A stretch of DNA of 64,000 bases from Desulfurobacterium atlanticum (GCF_900188395.1 NZ_FZOB01000008.1:1-64000), one strand, 5' to 3'. Positions 34,569-42,733 are shown, counted from the stretch's first letter. Translations and numbers: made by a program. The notes: generated by a model from the letters alone, not told the origin.

Positions 34569-35374
34569 AGGGGAAAATAACCGACTTCGAACAGTTTTTA
34601 AACCTCTTAAAATTTTTAGGAGACGATGTTCTTTTCAAATTAAAATGTGATGACGAAAGTATAGTTTTCTGCTCAAAACAAGGAAAATTTATACTTATAA
34701 GTGAAGGACAACCTTTATCAGAAATGGAATTTAAAAAGAAATTAACAAATTGGATATTATCTGGAAATAGAAACATAAGTTTTACAATAATACCTGCACT
34801 TGAAGATTGTCCTGAAGGAACACTTATAGATAAAGATAAAATTATAGAAATCATAGAGGCAGCTAAATATCTAAGACAGATACCGGAAGTTTTAAATATT
34901 AAAATTTTGAATCCTGATAACGTTCCAGAAAAATTGAAAGCATTTGCCAATCAAAAAATACCCAAAAATTTGTTAGTAAATAGCTCTTCAATATCACTCA
35001 TAGACCTCTGTCTTCTTGAGCAAAACGGAGCAATAACAATAGAAAAACCGGGAATATCCAGCAAAATATCCCCTTTAATAGGAGCAATAGCTGTGTTAAT
35101 AATTATCATTTCTGGACTATTTTCTCTTCTTCCGTATGAAAGAAAAATGGTAACCCTAACAATAATGGAAAATCTAACAAATACACTAACTGCTAAACGA
35201 ATAATAAACCGTAAAATTCCAGAAAAGTTAAACGTAAAAGATGCATATTTAAACTACATATATTACAAAAATGGCAAACTGATAAGCCCTGGAATGGACA
35301 GAAAACCTGGAACAAAAGATGACATAATCTATAATTTACCAGAGCCAGATTCTCCGCTTTTTGCTATGCCTTAA
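34550..35374 (+). CDS. Membrane-anchored protein with a GspG-like C-terminal loop, unknown function
   Basis: 274 residues. The N-terminal 170 residues are soluble and unrecognised; the opening (KITDFEQFLNLL, then SKQGKFILISEGQPL) is faintly like PATAN/DUF4388 domains. One membrane helix lies at about 182-202, followed by about 70 extracytoplasmic residues. The end, GKLISPGMDRKPGTKDDI, resembles the calcium-binding loop near the C-terminus of type II secretion pseudopilin GspG (SxGxDGxxGTxDDI). The order soluble domain, membrane helix, pseudopilin-like tail is not that of a normal pseudopilin, which begins with the helix. It overlaps the upstream membrane protein by 19 bases and aroK follows 14 bases later. 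Confidence 0.7.
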   Translation: MFNEPVKGKITDFEQFLNLLKFLGDDVLFKLKCDDESIVFCSKQGKFILISEGQPLSEMEFKKKLTNWILSGNRNISFTIIPALEDCPEGTLIDKDKIIEIIEAAKYLRQIPEVLNIKILNPDNVPEKLKAFANQKIPKNLLVNSSSISLIDLCLLEQNGAITIEKPGISSKISPLIGAIAVLIIIISGLFSLLPYERKMVTLTIMENLTNTLTAKRIINRKIPEKLNVKDAYLNYIYYKNGKLISPGMDRKPGTKDDIIYNLPEPDSPLFAMP

Positions 35375-35388
35375 AGGAATTAAATGAA

Positions 35389-35901
35389 ATGAGAATAGCT
35401 TTAATAGGATTTATGGGTTGCGGAAAAACAACCATTGGAAAACTCCTTGCAGAAAGGCTTAATTATAAATTTATTGATACTGATTCAGAAATTGAAAAGA
35501 AAACAGGTTTAACAATCCCTGAAATATTTAAAAAACACGGAGAAAAGTTCTTCAGAGAAAAAGAAAGAGAAGTATTAATTGATATACTTAAAGAAGATAA
35601 CATAGTAATCGCCACAGGTGGCGGACTTCCTGCATATAAAGACAACATGGAAGTTTTAAACGAAAATGCATTAACTATCTATCTTGATACAGACTTTGAA
35701 ACTTTATGGAATAGGATAAGCAAAGATAAAAACAGACCTCTTGTAAAAAAGGGAAAAGAATCTATACAGGAACTATACAATTTAAGAAAACCTTTTTATA
35801 AACTATCCAAGATTATAGTTGCCCAAAAAGAAAATGAATCTCCTGAAAAACTGGCTGAAACAATACTTGAAAAAATTAAAAAAACTCAACGAAAGATTTA
35901 A
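35389..35901 (+). CDS. aroK: Shikimate kinase
   Basis: 170 residues. It phosphorylates shikimate at O3 in the aromatic amino acid pathway. P-loop GFMGCGKTTIGK at about residues 7-18, shikimate-binding DTDSEIE (about 31-37), FREKE, and the GGGLP turn (about 80). The start ATG at 35389 follows AAAGGAATTAA; a nearby ATG at 35384 gives only a two-codon frame. The 3' end overlaps the convergent bioD by 26 bases. Confidence 0.95.
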   Translation: MRIALIGFMGCGKTTIGKLLAERLNYKFIDTDSEIEKKTGLTIPEIFKKHGEKFFREKEREVLIDILKEDNIVIATGGGLPAYKDNMEVLNENALTIYLDTDFETLWNRISKDKNRPLVKKGKESIQELYNLRKPFYKLSKIIVAQKENESPEKLAETILEKIKKTQRKI

Positions 35902-36505
35902 AATCCTCTGCGGTCTTAAACTTAAAAACAGGAACATTCAGCAACTCTTTTAAGGTATCAAAATTTGAAATCCTGCTCACATCCTTTCTTTCATTTTCCT
36001 TTCCAAAGTTGTTAAGGAAAACTCCCTTTAAATTTAAATTGTTATATTTGCACACTTCAACTGTTAAAAGAGTATGATTGATCACGCCAAGCTTATTTAA
36101 AGCAACAATAGCTACCTCATCAGCTATTTCTCTTGCAAAGTCAAGAAAAGTATAACTACCGGAAATAGGCACCATTATTCCGCCTGCACCTTCCACAATA
36201 AGCAGCTCCGTTTCACTCTCATACTCTCTTATTTTTTCTTTCAAAAGCCCAATATCTATCTTTCTATTTTCTAAAATCTCTGCCACAGAAGGAGCCACCG
36301 GAGTTTTAAACGAGTAAACAGGCGGTATCTCTTTTCCACACACTTCTGAAATTTTCGTAGCATCTTCACACACAGGGTCGCAACCTGTCTCAACAGGTTT
36401 AAACCCCAAAACATCTTTACCACTTTCTTTAAGTACCTTTAAAAGATTAACGGTAAAAAATGTCTTCCCAACTCCCGTATCTGTACCTGTTACAAAAAGA
36501 ATCAC
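35876..36505 (-). CDS. bioD: Dethiobiotin synthetase
   Basis: 209 residues. It closes the ureido ring of biotin, making dethiobiotin from 7,8-diaminopelargonate, CO2 and ATP. P-loop GTDTGVGKTFFT at residues 7-18; the second conserved blocks are GFKPVETGC and EGAGGIMVPI. No other biotin gene is in the window. It is the last gene behind the flagellar fliD-fliS-fliT run, overlapping the fliT-like gene by four bases. Its 3' end overlaps aroK by 26 bases, so the two mRNAs are complementary there. Confidence 0.94.
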   Translation of the reverse strand: MILFVTGTDTGVGKTFFTVNLLKVLKESGKDVLGFKPVETGCDPVCEDATKISEVCGKEIPPVYSFKTPVAPSVAEILENRKIDIGLLKEKIREYESETELLIVEGAGGIMVPISGSYTFLDFAREIADEVAIVALNKLGVINHTLLTVEVCKYNNLNLKGVFLNNFGKENERKDVSRISNFDTLKELLNVPVFKFKTAEDFKSFVEFF

Positions 36506-36756
36506 TTTAAAAACCTCTTTGCATGTTGCTTTTTATTGAGGATTTCCACTATCTCAAGCTCTTTATTTTTTGCCTTTTCAAGGAAACAATTTAGAGTATA
36601 AGATACCTTCTTTGCCTCTTCAAGAGATAACGATGAAAAGTCATAATTTAAAAGGTCATTGGAAAGCTCTGTTGCTTTTTTAAAATCCTCCATTTCAACA
36701 GCAATCGCCATTTCAGAAAGAATCTCTTTTAAATCTTTGATTCTATCTCCTCCCAC
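36502..36756 (-). CDS. Small helical protein, probable FliT-like flagellar chaperone
   Basis: 84 residues, all helical and rich in Lys/Glu (MAIAVEMEDFKKATEL, LEEAKKVSYTLNCFLEKAKN). Size, helical character and position directly after fliS fit the FliT chaperone for the filament cap FliD, but sequence similarity alone is too weak to be sure. The GTG at 36756 overlaps fliS by 28 bases and has no ribosome site; ATG at codon 16 is an alternative start. bioD follows with a four-base overlap. Confidence 0.55.
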   Translation of the reverse strand: MGGDRIKDLKEILSEMAIAVEMEDFKKATELSNDLLNYDFSSLSLEEAKKVSYTLNCFLEKAKNKELEIVEILNKKQHAKRFLK

Positions 36757-37085
36757 GCACTTTTAAGATTTGCAACAATTTCTATCAAATCGTCAAGAAG
36801 TTTTACATCGTTTGAAGCGTTCACTTTAACAAGAGAATCCTCTATAAATTCGTAAAGAGCCCTTAAATTTTCAGCTATCTCCCCACCCTTCTCCATATCA
36901 AGAGAAGCGTTTAAAACTCTTATAATATCATGTGCCCTAAGAATACTCTCCACTTTTGTTTTAAGGTCATTTTCTTCAATTGCCAGCTTGGCATCTTCCA
37001 TACATAAAATTGCCTTCTCATATAACATTATAACCTTCCGAGCCGGAGATGCTGTTTCAACATCCATTTTAAGATACGGATTCAT
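36729..37085 (-). CDS. fliS: Flagellar secretion chaperone FliS
   Basis: 118 residues, a four-helix bundle that binds the C-terminus of flagellin and keeps it from polymerising before export. Family features: N-terminal NPYLKMDVETASPARKVIMLYEKA and the helix with RAHDIIRVLNASLDMEKGGEIAENLRALYEFI. It is 14 bases after fliD in the same leftward operon. Confidence 0.94.
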   Translation of the reverse strand: MNPYLKMDVETASPARKVIMLYEKAILCMEDAKLAIEENDLKTKVESILRAHDIIRVLNASLDMEKGGEIAENLRALYEFIEDSLVKVNASNDVKLLDDLIEIVANLKSAWEEIESKI

Positions 37086-37099
37086 GGTAACCTCTTAAA

Positions 37100-38452
37100 C
37101 TATTTATTTTGGGTAGATGTGTTTAAAGATGTAAATGTTTGAGCCAATCTTGCCTGAACATCCTGCATTTTAGCCATAAAAAGCTGTGTTTGTATTAACT
37201 GCTTCTTCAAGCTTTCCATCTCTCTTTTTATCATCTCATTTGTAAAGTCTATCTGCTTCTCTATATAATCAATCTGTCTATTATATGCATTTTGCTCAGA
37301 TGTAATTGGCCCTGTTGGCCCTGTTAAATAATCAAGGTAGTCCTGCAAATTATTTTTCAAATCAACAGTAACTGCTTCTTTTATAGCATCAAAATTGTCA
37401 TTTAAAGCCTTATCTAAATTCTCACTGTTAAGCGAAATATGGCCTGTATTATCATCTACATCAAAAATTCCGAACTTGGATAAAGGAGCAAGTTTGGAAA
37501 AAATAGTTGACCTAATAGTGCTTAATGTAGTATCACCTGCTAAAACTCCACCTTTACCTGTATTTTGAGATATAAAATCAACTATCTTATTGTACGCATC
37601 CACTATTGAAGAAAGAGCACTTTTAATTTTTGAATAATCATTAGAAACTGAAACATTTACAGGAGTTGTGGTTAAATCTTTAGCTGTAATACTAAGTCCT
37701 GGAACAACATCATTAAATACCCCATTAGGGCTTGTTAATTGAGCACCATAAATTTCTATAATTGCATCCTGTGCTGTTTGAACATGACTTGATGTATAAT
37801 TATCTCCAAGCTGGAGAACATCTAAAAGATCTCCACCGCCTATCTCGGTAATAGAAATTGTGTTATCAGCTCCAGTGCTGTTCCCAGAAAGCAGAAGCCT
37901 GTAGTTTGTTCCATCAAAAAAAACCGTTGCCTTTACATCTTCCTGCTGAGAATTTATAGCATCTGCTATCTCCTGTAATGTAGAAGGCGTATCTGTTCCT
38001 AAATCTGTATCATAGTCTATAGTGGCTACAACACTTCCACCATAAGAAATCTGAAGTGTTCCACCAGTAGTAGCAACTGCTGTATCTAAGGAAGAAACTC
38101 CACTCTGGGAAAGCCATATATCATTTTCTGGAAGCTGAACTACAGATACATCAAAAGAGGTTCCACTATCCACCAATGTCTCATCAGAAATTGAAGCTGA
38201 AATTTTAGAATCATCAGATACTGCAACCGATTTAGTATCAAAAATTGTATCATCAAAAAGAGGCTCTACTGCAGACTTAAATCCACTTAGCAAAGAATTA
38301 AACTTTCCCAATGCTGAAACTTTAGCCTGTAGAGTTTGCTCTCTAACCTGATACTGTTGTATCTTAATACTTTTAACTGCATACATCTGATCAAGAATCT
38401 GCTGGTAATCAAAGTTACCCGCCAAATTACTTAAATATAACTCTCCTGCCAT
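37100..38452 (-). CDS. fliD: Flagellar hook-associated protein 2 (filament cap)
   Basis: 450 residues. It forms the distal cap that guides flagellin assembly. N-terminal conserved block: LAGNFDYQQILDQMYAVKSIKIQQ with coiled coil to about residue 70. The middle is Asp/Thr/Ser-rich and variable. The C-terminal coiled coil (about 390-440) includes YIEKQIDFTNEMIKREMESLKKQ and ends near MQDVQARLAQTFTSLN, as in FliD. It follows flaG by 19 bases. Confidence 0.94.
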   Translation of the reverse strand: MAGELYLSNLAGNFDYQQILDQMYAVKSIKIQQYQVREQTLQAKVSALGKFNSLLSGFKSAVEPLFDDTIFDTKSVAVSDDSKISASISDETLVDSGTSFDVSVVQLPENDIWLSQSGVSSLDTAVATTGGTLQISYGGSVVATIDYDTDLGTDTPSTLQEIADAINSQQEDVKATVFFDGTNYRLLLSGNSTGADNTISITEIGGGDLLDVLQLGDNYTSSHVQTAQDAIIEIYGAQLTSPNGVFNDVVPGLSITAKDLTTTPVNVSVSNDYSKIKSALSSIVDAYNKIVDFISQNTGKGGVLAGDTTLSTIRSTIFSKLAPLSKFGIFDVDDNTGHISLNSENLDKALNDNFDAIKEAVTVDLKNNLQDYLDYLTGPTGPITSEQNAYNRQIDYIEKQIDFTNEMIKREMESLKKQLIQTQLFMAKMQDVQARLAQTFTSLNTSTQNK

Positions 38453-38471
38453 TTTGGTCTCCTAAATAGCT

Positions 38472-38840
38472 TTACACTTTCTCTCTTAAAAGCAATCCTG
38501 TTATCTCATCAATATACTTTGCAATTTTAAGCATATATTCAGGCGGTATCTGTCTTATAACTTTATTTGTGGTTTTATCTATAACTTTAACAACTGGAAT
38601 TTCTTCATTATCCCCAACTTTTTCAACCTCTATCTTAAGCTGGGTATTTAAAAGAGATATTTTCTTCTGTAAATCCTCAAGAATCTTCTCAATATCTTTA
38701 GGAGATATTTTTTTAAGCTGCTGGTTTTCATTAGACGCGGATGAAGATTTCTGCATCTGCAGATTTGCCTGCTGATTAATTTTCTGAGATTCGGTCATCT
38801 TTACAGAAACTTGAAGATTGGCAACATTCTTTATTTCCAT
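38472..38840 (-). CDS. flaG: FlaG family flagellar protein
   Basis: About 122 residues. The N-terminal part is Gln/Ser/Asn-rich and disordered. The C-terminal FlaG domain (about 50-120) has LNTQLKIEVEKVGDNEEIPVVKVIDKTT and VIRQIPPEYMLKIAKYIDEITGLLL, as in FlaG proteins that modulate filament length. The frame is open to 38855, but GGGGAAG seven bases before ATG 38840 makes MEIKNVANLQ the likelier start; ATG 38852 has no ribosome site. It lies between the flagellin hairpins and fliD. Confidence 0.87.
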   Translation of the reverse strand: MEIKNVANLQVSVKMTESQKINQQANLQMQKSSSASNENQQLKKISPKDIEKILEDLQKKISLLNTQLKIEVEKVGDNEEIPVVKVIDKTTNKVIRQIPPEYMLKIAKYIDEITGLLLREKV

Positions 38841-38887
38841 CTTCTTCCCCATCAATCAAGTTCATATAACTAAATTAAAGCTTTCCT

Positions 38888-38939
38888 GCCCCTTTTACAA
38901 CTGCCGAAGCAGCTCTAAAAGGGGCGGGACAACCCGCCC
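38888..38939 (-). terminator. Two overlapping, mutually exclusive hairpins between flagellin and flaG
   Basis: Hairpin A: GGGCGGG (38922-38928) pairs with CCCGCCC (38933-38939). On the minus strand it comes just after the flagellin stop and is followed by CTTTTA, a weak U-tract. Hairpin B: GCCCCTTTTA (38888-38897) pairs with TAAAAGGGGC (38916-38925), with an inner CTGC/GCAG stem capped by a tetraloop. They share 38922-38925, so both cannot be complete at once. A looks like the flagellin terminator, B like a structure that could relieve it or stabilise the mRNA 3' end. Confidence 0.7.
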
Positions 38940-38945
38940 GAATAA

Positions 38946-40451
38946 TTATCTTAGAAGCTGAAGAACCATCTGTGGAAGCTGATTCGCCTGAGCAAGCATA
39001 GCCATACCAGACTGCATAAGAGTCTGCTGTTTTGTAAAGTTTGCCATCTCTTTAGCAAAGTCAACGTTTCTGATACGTGATTCAGCTTCAGATGTTTGTG
39101 TAGCTGCAAAGTCGTTGTTATCAATAATAGCCTGAAGATTTATTTGAATAGAACCAAGATCTGATCTTAAAGAATCCACTTTCTTTATTGCTCCATTTAA
39201 TATCTTTAATGCATCCTCTGCAGAAGTATTATTAGTAACATCAATCGCCTGTAAAGAGGTAATATTGAAAGTTCCTGTTGTTATACCTAAGTCAGCATCA
39301 ATACCACCCGTAGCACTTATAGTTATAGCTTCTGGTGACTCAAGAGTTATAGTTCCTATAGAATGTATATAACCTGTAGTATTTGTATCATCAACTACGG
39401 TTGACGTAGCTGCCCCAAACTTGGCAAGATCTATTGACGTATTTCCAGATGTAGCTCCAGGTGAAACGGAAAAATCTAAGTTAAAGGTTCCTCCATTTTG
39501 AGTATAAAGAACAAGTTTTGTCCCTGTTGAATCTGCTTTTGCGAAAACTCCTGTATTATTAGATACTCCATTAATTAGACTTATCATAGCATTCAAATCA
39601 TACCCTTGGCCACTTGCCAAATTTATAGTTGCATTGCCTTCTGGCCCACTAATAGTAATTGTGGCAGAATCATCACTTCCTATAGAAATTGTTCCAAATT
39701 CAACAGTACCTGTAATCTCATTTTTAGCAGTTGCAGTCACTCCTTTTACATTTTCATTAATATTCTGAGCTATCTTAGCAGCATCTAAATCATCTCCATC
39801 AGCAAAACCTTGAACTACAGATGTTCCATTGATTATTAAATCTTCACCAGAATTAAATTGAGTAGGATCTGAACCTGTATAAGTTCCAGTATTAGCAGAA
39901 GTAATTAAAGGATTACCATTGTTTGATTTAACCAAAGCTGCACCTAAATCTTGAGGAAGAGCACTAGCTATAGAAATGGAAAGAGTCTGCCCAGCTCTTG
40001 GACCAAAATGAATAACTTTGTCTTGAAATGTCCCATCCAAAAGTTTTATACCGTTAAACTCAGCAGTAGATGCTATTTTTAAAATAGCATCTCTCAATTT
40101 TTCTATATCTGTTTGTAATGCCGCTCTTGCATTCGGATCATTGGTATCATTTGCAGCCTGTTCAGCTTTTGTGTACATAGCTGTCAATTTATCATAGATT
40201 TGTGAAAGGGAACTTTCAGCTATCTGAGCTGCAGAAATACCATCCTGGGCATTTCTTGAACCTTGATTTAAAGCTTTAGCAACAAGTCTCAACTGGTCAG
40301 CGATAAAAAGACCAGCAGCATCGTCTTTAGCAGAGTTAATTCTGTAACCTGTAGAAAGTCTCTCTAAAGATGTGTTCAAGTTACGCTCTGTTTTAAGAAG
40401 GTTAACATGTGTAAACTCTGCCTGAAAGTTGTAGTTAATCCTGAGGGACAT
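38946..40451 (-). CDS. fliC: Flagellin
   Basis: 501 residues. N-terminal D0/D1 (about 1-170) with LNTSLERLSTGYRINSAKDDAAG and QLRLVAKALNQGSRNAQDGISAAQIAES. C-terminal D1/D0 (about 405-501) with RIRNVDFAKEMANFTKQQTLMQSGMAMLAQANQ and the terminal leucine/arginine. The middle 230 residues are a variable, Thr/Ser/Gly/Asn-rich surface domain that makes the protein larger than minimal flagellins. Expression is directed by the sigma-28 promoter at 40491-40517 and GGAGG before the ATG. It is the only flagellin gene in the window and leads into flaG-fliD-fliS. Confidence 0.97.
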   Translation of the reverse strand: MSLRINYNFQAEFTHVNLLKTERNLNTSLERLSTGYRINSAKDDAAGLFIADQLRLVAKALNQGSRNAQDGISAAQIAESSLSQIYDKLTAMYTKAEQAANDTNDPNARAALQTDIEKLRDAILKIASTAEFNGIKLLDGTFQDKVIHFGPRAGQTLSISIASALPQDLGAALVKSNNGNPLITSANTGTYTGSDPTQFNSGEDLIINGTSVVQGFADGDDLDAAKIAQNINENVKGVTATAKNEITGTVEFGTISIGSDDSATITISGPEGNATINLASGQGYDLNAMISLINGVSNNTGVFAKADSTGTKLVLYTQNGGTFNLDFSVSPGATSGNTSIDLAKFGAATSTVVDDTNTTGYIHSIGTITLESPEAITISATGGIDADLGITTGTFNITSLQAIDVTNNTSAEDALKILNGAIKKVDSLRSDLGSIQINLQAIIDNNDFAATQTSEAESRIRNVDFAKEMANFTKQQTLMQSGMAMLAQANQLPQMVLQLLR

Positions 40452-40490
40452 CGTCCACCTCCTTACTTAGGTTTTAGTTTCTATTTTCCA

Positions 40491-40517
40491 TTATCGGAGA
40501 GGTGGGAATTTTTTTTA
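40491..40517 (-). promoter_or_regulatory. Sigma-28 (FliA) promoter of flagellin
   Basis: On the minus strand TAAAAAAA (40510-40517), exactly 11 bases, TCCGATAA (40491-40498), against the sigma-28 consensus TAAAGTTT-N11-GCCGATAA. The box lies 40 bases before the flagellin start and just after hisG. It implies that flagellin is a late, FliA-dependent gene; fliA itself is not in the window. Confidence 0.85.
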
Positions 40518-40526
40518 TACCTAAGT

Positions 40527-41177
40527 TTAAATTTGTTCAAACACAACTATTTTTCTTAAAGATTCAATAAAACTTTTTAACATCTCATACTTCGTCTTCA
40601 AACTCGCCCGATTTACTATCAACCTTGCAGTTGAAACAAGTATAGTATCAACCTCTTTAAGACCGTTAGCTCTCAAAGTTGATCCTGTTTGAACAAGGTC
40701 AACTATTCTGTCTGTCAATCCAAGTAACGGTGCTATCTCCACAGAACCGTAAAGCTCTATTATCTCAGGGTGAACTCCCCTGCTTCTAAAATATTTATCG
40801 GTAATTTTTGGATATTTTGTAGCCACTTTTATGAAAGAGAGCTTTTCTATATCGTAAGGTTCTGAAATCCTTTCAGGCTCTGCAACACAAAGACGGCAGA
40901 ATCCAAACTTTAAGTCAAGCGGTTCATACACATCAAGCCCTTTCTCTTCAATAACATCCTTACCTGCTATCCCTACATCCGCCGCTCCATAATACACATA
41001 GGTGGGAACATCCATAGGCTTAACAAGAATAAACTTATACTTCCCATTTTCAAAAATAAGCTTTCTCGTTTTTTCAAGTGTCTGCCTTGCATCTATTCCA
41101 ACTTCATAAAGCAGGTTAACTGCATCTTCAAGCAATCTGCCTTTTGGAAGAGCAAAAGTTATCTTATCTCTGTCCAT
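40527..41177 (-). CDS. hisG: ATP phosphoribosyltransferase, short catalytic form
   Basis: 216 residues. It condenses ATP with PRPP, the first step of histidine synthesis. Blocks: FALPKGRLLEDAV at the start, ADVGIAGKDV, the PRPP loop region LVQTGSTLRANGL and the end LIVNRASLKTKYEML. It lacks the C-terminal regulatory domain of long HisG, so it needs HisZ, encoded at 22863. It lies directly upstream of the flagellin promoter. Its own 5' region borders the MITE-like element (left end about 55 bases upstream). Confidence 0.95.
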   Translation of the reverse strand: MDRDKITFALPKGRLLEDAVNLLYEVGIDARQTLEKTRKLIFENGKYKFILVKPMDVPTYVYYGAADVGIAGKDVIEEKGLDVYEPLDLKFGFCRLCVAEPERISEPYDIEKLSFIKVATKYPKITDKYFRSRGVHPEIIELYGSVEIAPLLGLTDRIVDLVQTGSTLRANGLKEVDTILVSTARLIVNRASLKTKYEMLKSFIESLRKIVVFEQI

Positions 41178-41223
41178 CTAAAAGCCTCACTGAAAACTTT
41201 AATTTCCTTTCATTTTAACACAC

Positions 41224-41388
41224 TAAACACCTGAGGGTGTTTGAAAATTCTCATTTATCTCTAAAAAATATTGAGATTCTTCGGCTGCAAAGCAGCCTCA
41301 GAATGACGATGAAAGTCATCCTGAGGGCAAAGTCCGAAGGATCTCTTAAAGTTCATAGCCATTTTTCAAACACTCTCATTAAACACCT
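41224..41388. mobile_element. MITE-like inverted-repeat element with flanking 9-bp direct repeat
   Basis: The ends read GAGGGTGTTTGAAAA (from 41233) and, in reverse complement, GAGAGTGTTTGAAAA (to 41377), one mismatch in 15. Inside, a second inverted pair is formed by GAGATTCTTCGG...CTCAGAATGAC and GTCATCCTGAG...CCGAAGGATCTC, so the whole 145-bp unit can fold into a long hairpin. The direct repeat TAAACACCT occurs at 41224-41232 and 41380-41388, directly outside the left end and two bases outside the right, as expected of a target-site duplication. There is no reading frame, so movement would need a transposase from elsewhere. It sits between divergent hisG and purD. Confidence 0.75.
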
Positions 41389-41445
41389 TAATTTTCCATA
41401 AAAAAATCTATATAATTTGCCCAAAAGCCATTTTAAGGAGAAACT

Positions 41446-42723
41446 ATGAAGGTTCTTATAATAGGTTCAGGTGGAAGAGAACATGCACTTGCGTGGAAAG
41501 TCTCAAAAAGCCCTAAAGTAAGTAAAGTGCTTGCCATACCGGGAAACCCGGGAATTGGAAGGCTTGGAGAGTGCATTAACATCCCCATCACAGATATCAA
41601 AAAAATAGCGGATTTTGCAGAATCTGAAAATATAGACCTAACAATAGTAGGACCTGAAGCTCCACTTGTAGCCGGAATTGTTGATGAATTTGAGAAAAGA
41701 GGACTTAAAATTTTTGGACCATCAAAAGAAGCTGCAAGACTTGAAGGAAGTAAAGTTTTCTCAAAGGAGATGATGAAAGAATTTGGAGTGCCAACTGCCG
41801 ATTTTAAGGTATTTGATAATCCAGATGAAGCAAAAGAATATATAAAAGAAAAAGGCGCTCCAATCGTTGTAAAGGCAGACGGTCTGGCTGCCGGGAAAGG
41901 TGTAACAGTAGCCCAAACCGTTGAAGAAGCTATTGAAGCGATAGATAGGATAATGGTTAATAAGATATTTGGAGAAGCAGGGAACAGGGTAGTAGTAGAA
42001 GAGTGTCTTAAGGGAGAAGAAGCATCTTACCTTGTAATAAGTGACGGCGAAAGATATATACCTCTTGCACCGGCTCAGGATCACAAAGCGGTATTTGACA
42101 AAGATAAAGGACCAAATACCGGCGGAATGGGTGCATACTCTCCAGCTCCAGTTTTATCACCTGAAATTGAAAAAGAGGTTCAAAAAAAGGTTATAGAACC
42201 GATGATAAAAGGGATGAAAGAAAGGGGAACCCCATTTAAAGGAATACTTTACGCCGGGATAATGATAACAGATGACGGAATAAAAACACTTGAATTTAAT
42301 GTAAGGTTTGGCGACCCGGAAGCTCAGGTAATCCTTAGAAGGCTCAAAAACGATTTTGTTGATATCTGCTTTGACACCATAAACGGAACTCTTCCTGAAA
42401 ACTTAAACTGGGACGAGAGAACAGCAATTTGCGTTGTGCTTGCATCAAAAGGATATCCTGGGAAGTATGAAAAAGGAAAAGAGATAACCGGTATAGATGA
42501 AGCAGAAAAAATTGATGATGTTGTGGTATTTCACGCAGGCACAGCAATAAAAGATGGAAAACTTGTAACAAACGGCGGAAGAGTTTTAAACGTAACAGCA
42601 ATGGGAAAAGACGTAAAAGAGGCTATCAAAAACGTTTATAACGCAGTAGATAAAATCCATTTTGACGGAATGCATTTCAGGAAAGATATCGGAGCAAAAG
42701 CTTTAAAAAGAATTAAAGAATAA
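41446..42723 (+). CDS. purD: Phosphoribosylamine-glycine ligase (GARS)
   Basis: 425 residues, an ATP-grasp enzyme joining phosphoribosylamine and glycine in purine synthesis. N-terminal GSGGREHALAW, the ATP-grasp lysine region PIVVKADGLAAGKGV, substrate loop KDKGPNTGGMGAYSPAP and metal-binding ETLEFNVRFGDPE-like TLEFNVRFGDPEAQ are all present. AAGGAG precedes the ATG. A TATAAT at 41411-41416 lies 23 bases past the right repeat of the MITE-like element, so the element has set the upstream part of this promoter. Ends at a perfect-palindrome terminator. Confidence 0.96.
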   Translation: MKVLIIGSGGREHALAWKVSKSPKVSKVLAIPGNPGIGRLGECINIPITDIKKIADFAESENIDLTIVGPEAPLVAGIVDEFEKRGLKIFGPSKEAARLEGSKVFSKEMMKEFGVPTADFKVFDNPDEAKEYIKEKGAPIVVKADGLAAGKGVTVAQTVEEAIEAIDRIMVNKIFGEAGNRVVVEECLKGEEASYLVISDGERYIPLAPAQDHKAVFDKDKGPNTGGMGAYSPAPVLSPEIEKEVQKKVIEPMIKGMKERGTPFKGILYAGIMITDDGIKTLEFNVRFGDPEAQVILRRLKNDFVDICFDTINGTLPENLNWDERTAICVVLASKGYPGKYEKGKEITGIDEAEKIDDVVVFHAGTAIKDGKLVTNGGRVLNVTAMGKDVKEAIKNVYNAVDKIHFDGMHFRKDIGAKALKRIKE

Positions 42724-42733
42724 TTTACAACTT

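Noticed and set aside
34550-35374. True type II secretion pseudopilin
   Set aside because: There is no prepilin peptidase site or N-terminal hydrophobic helix; only the C-terminal loop resembles GspG.
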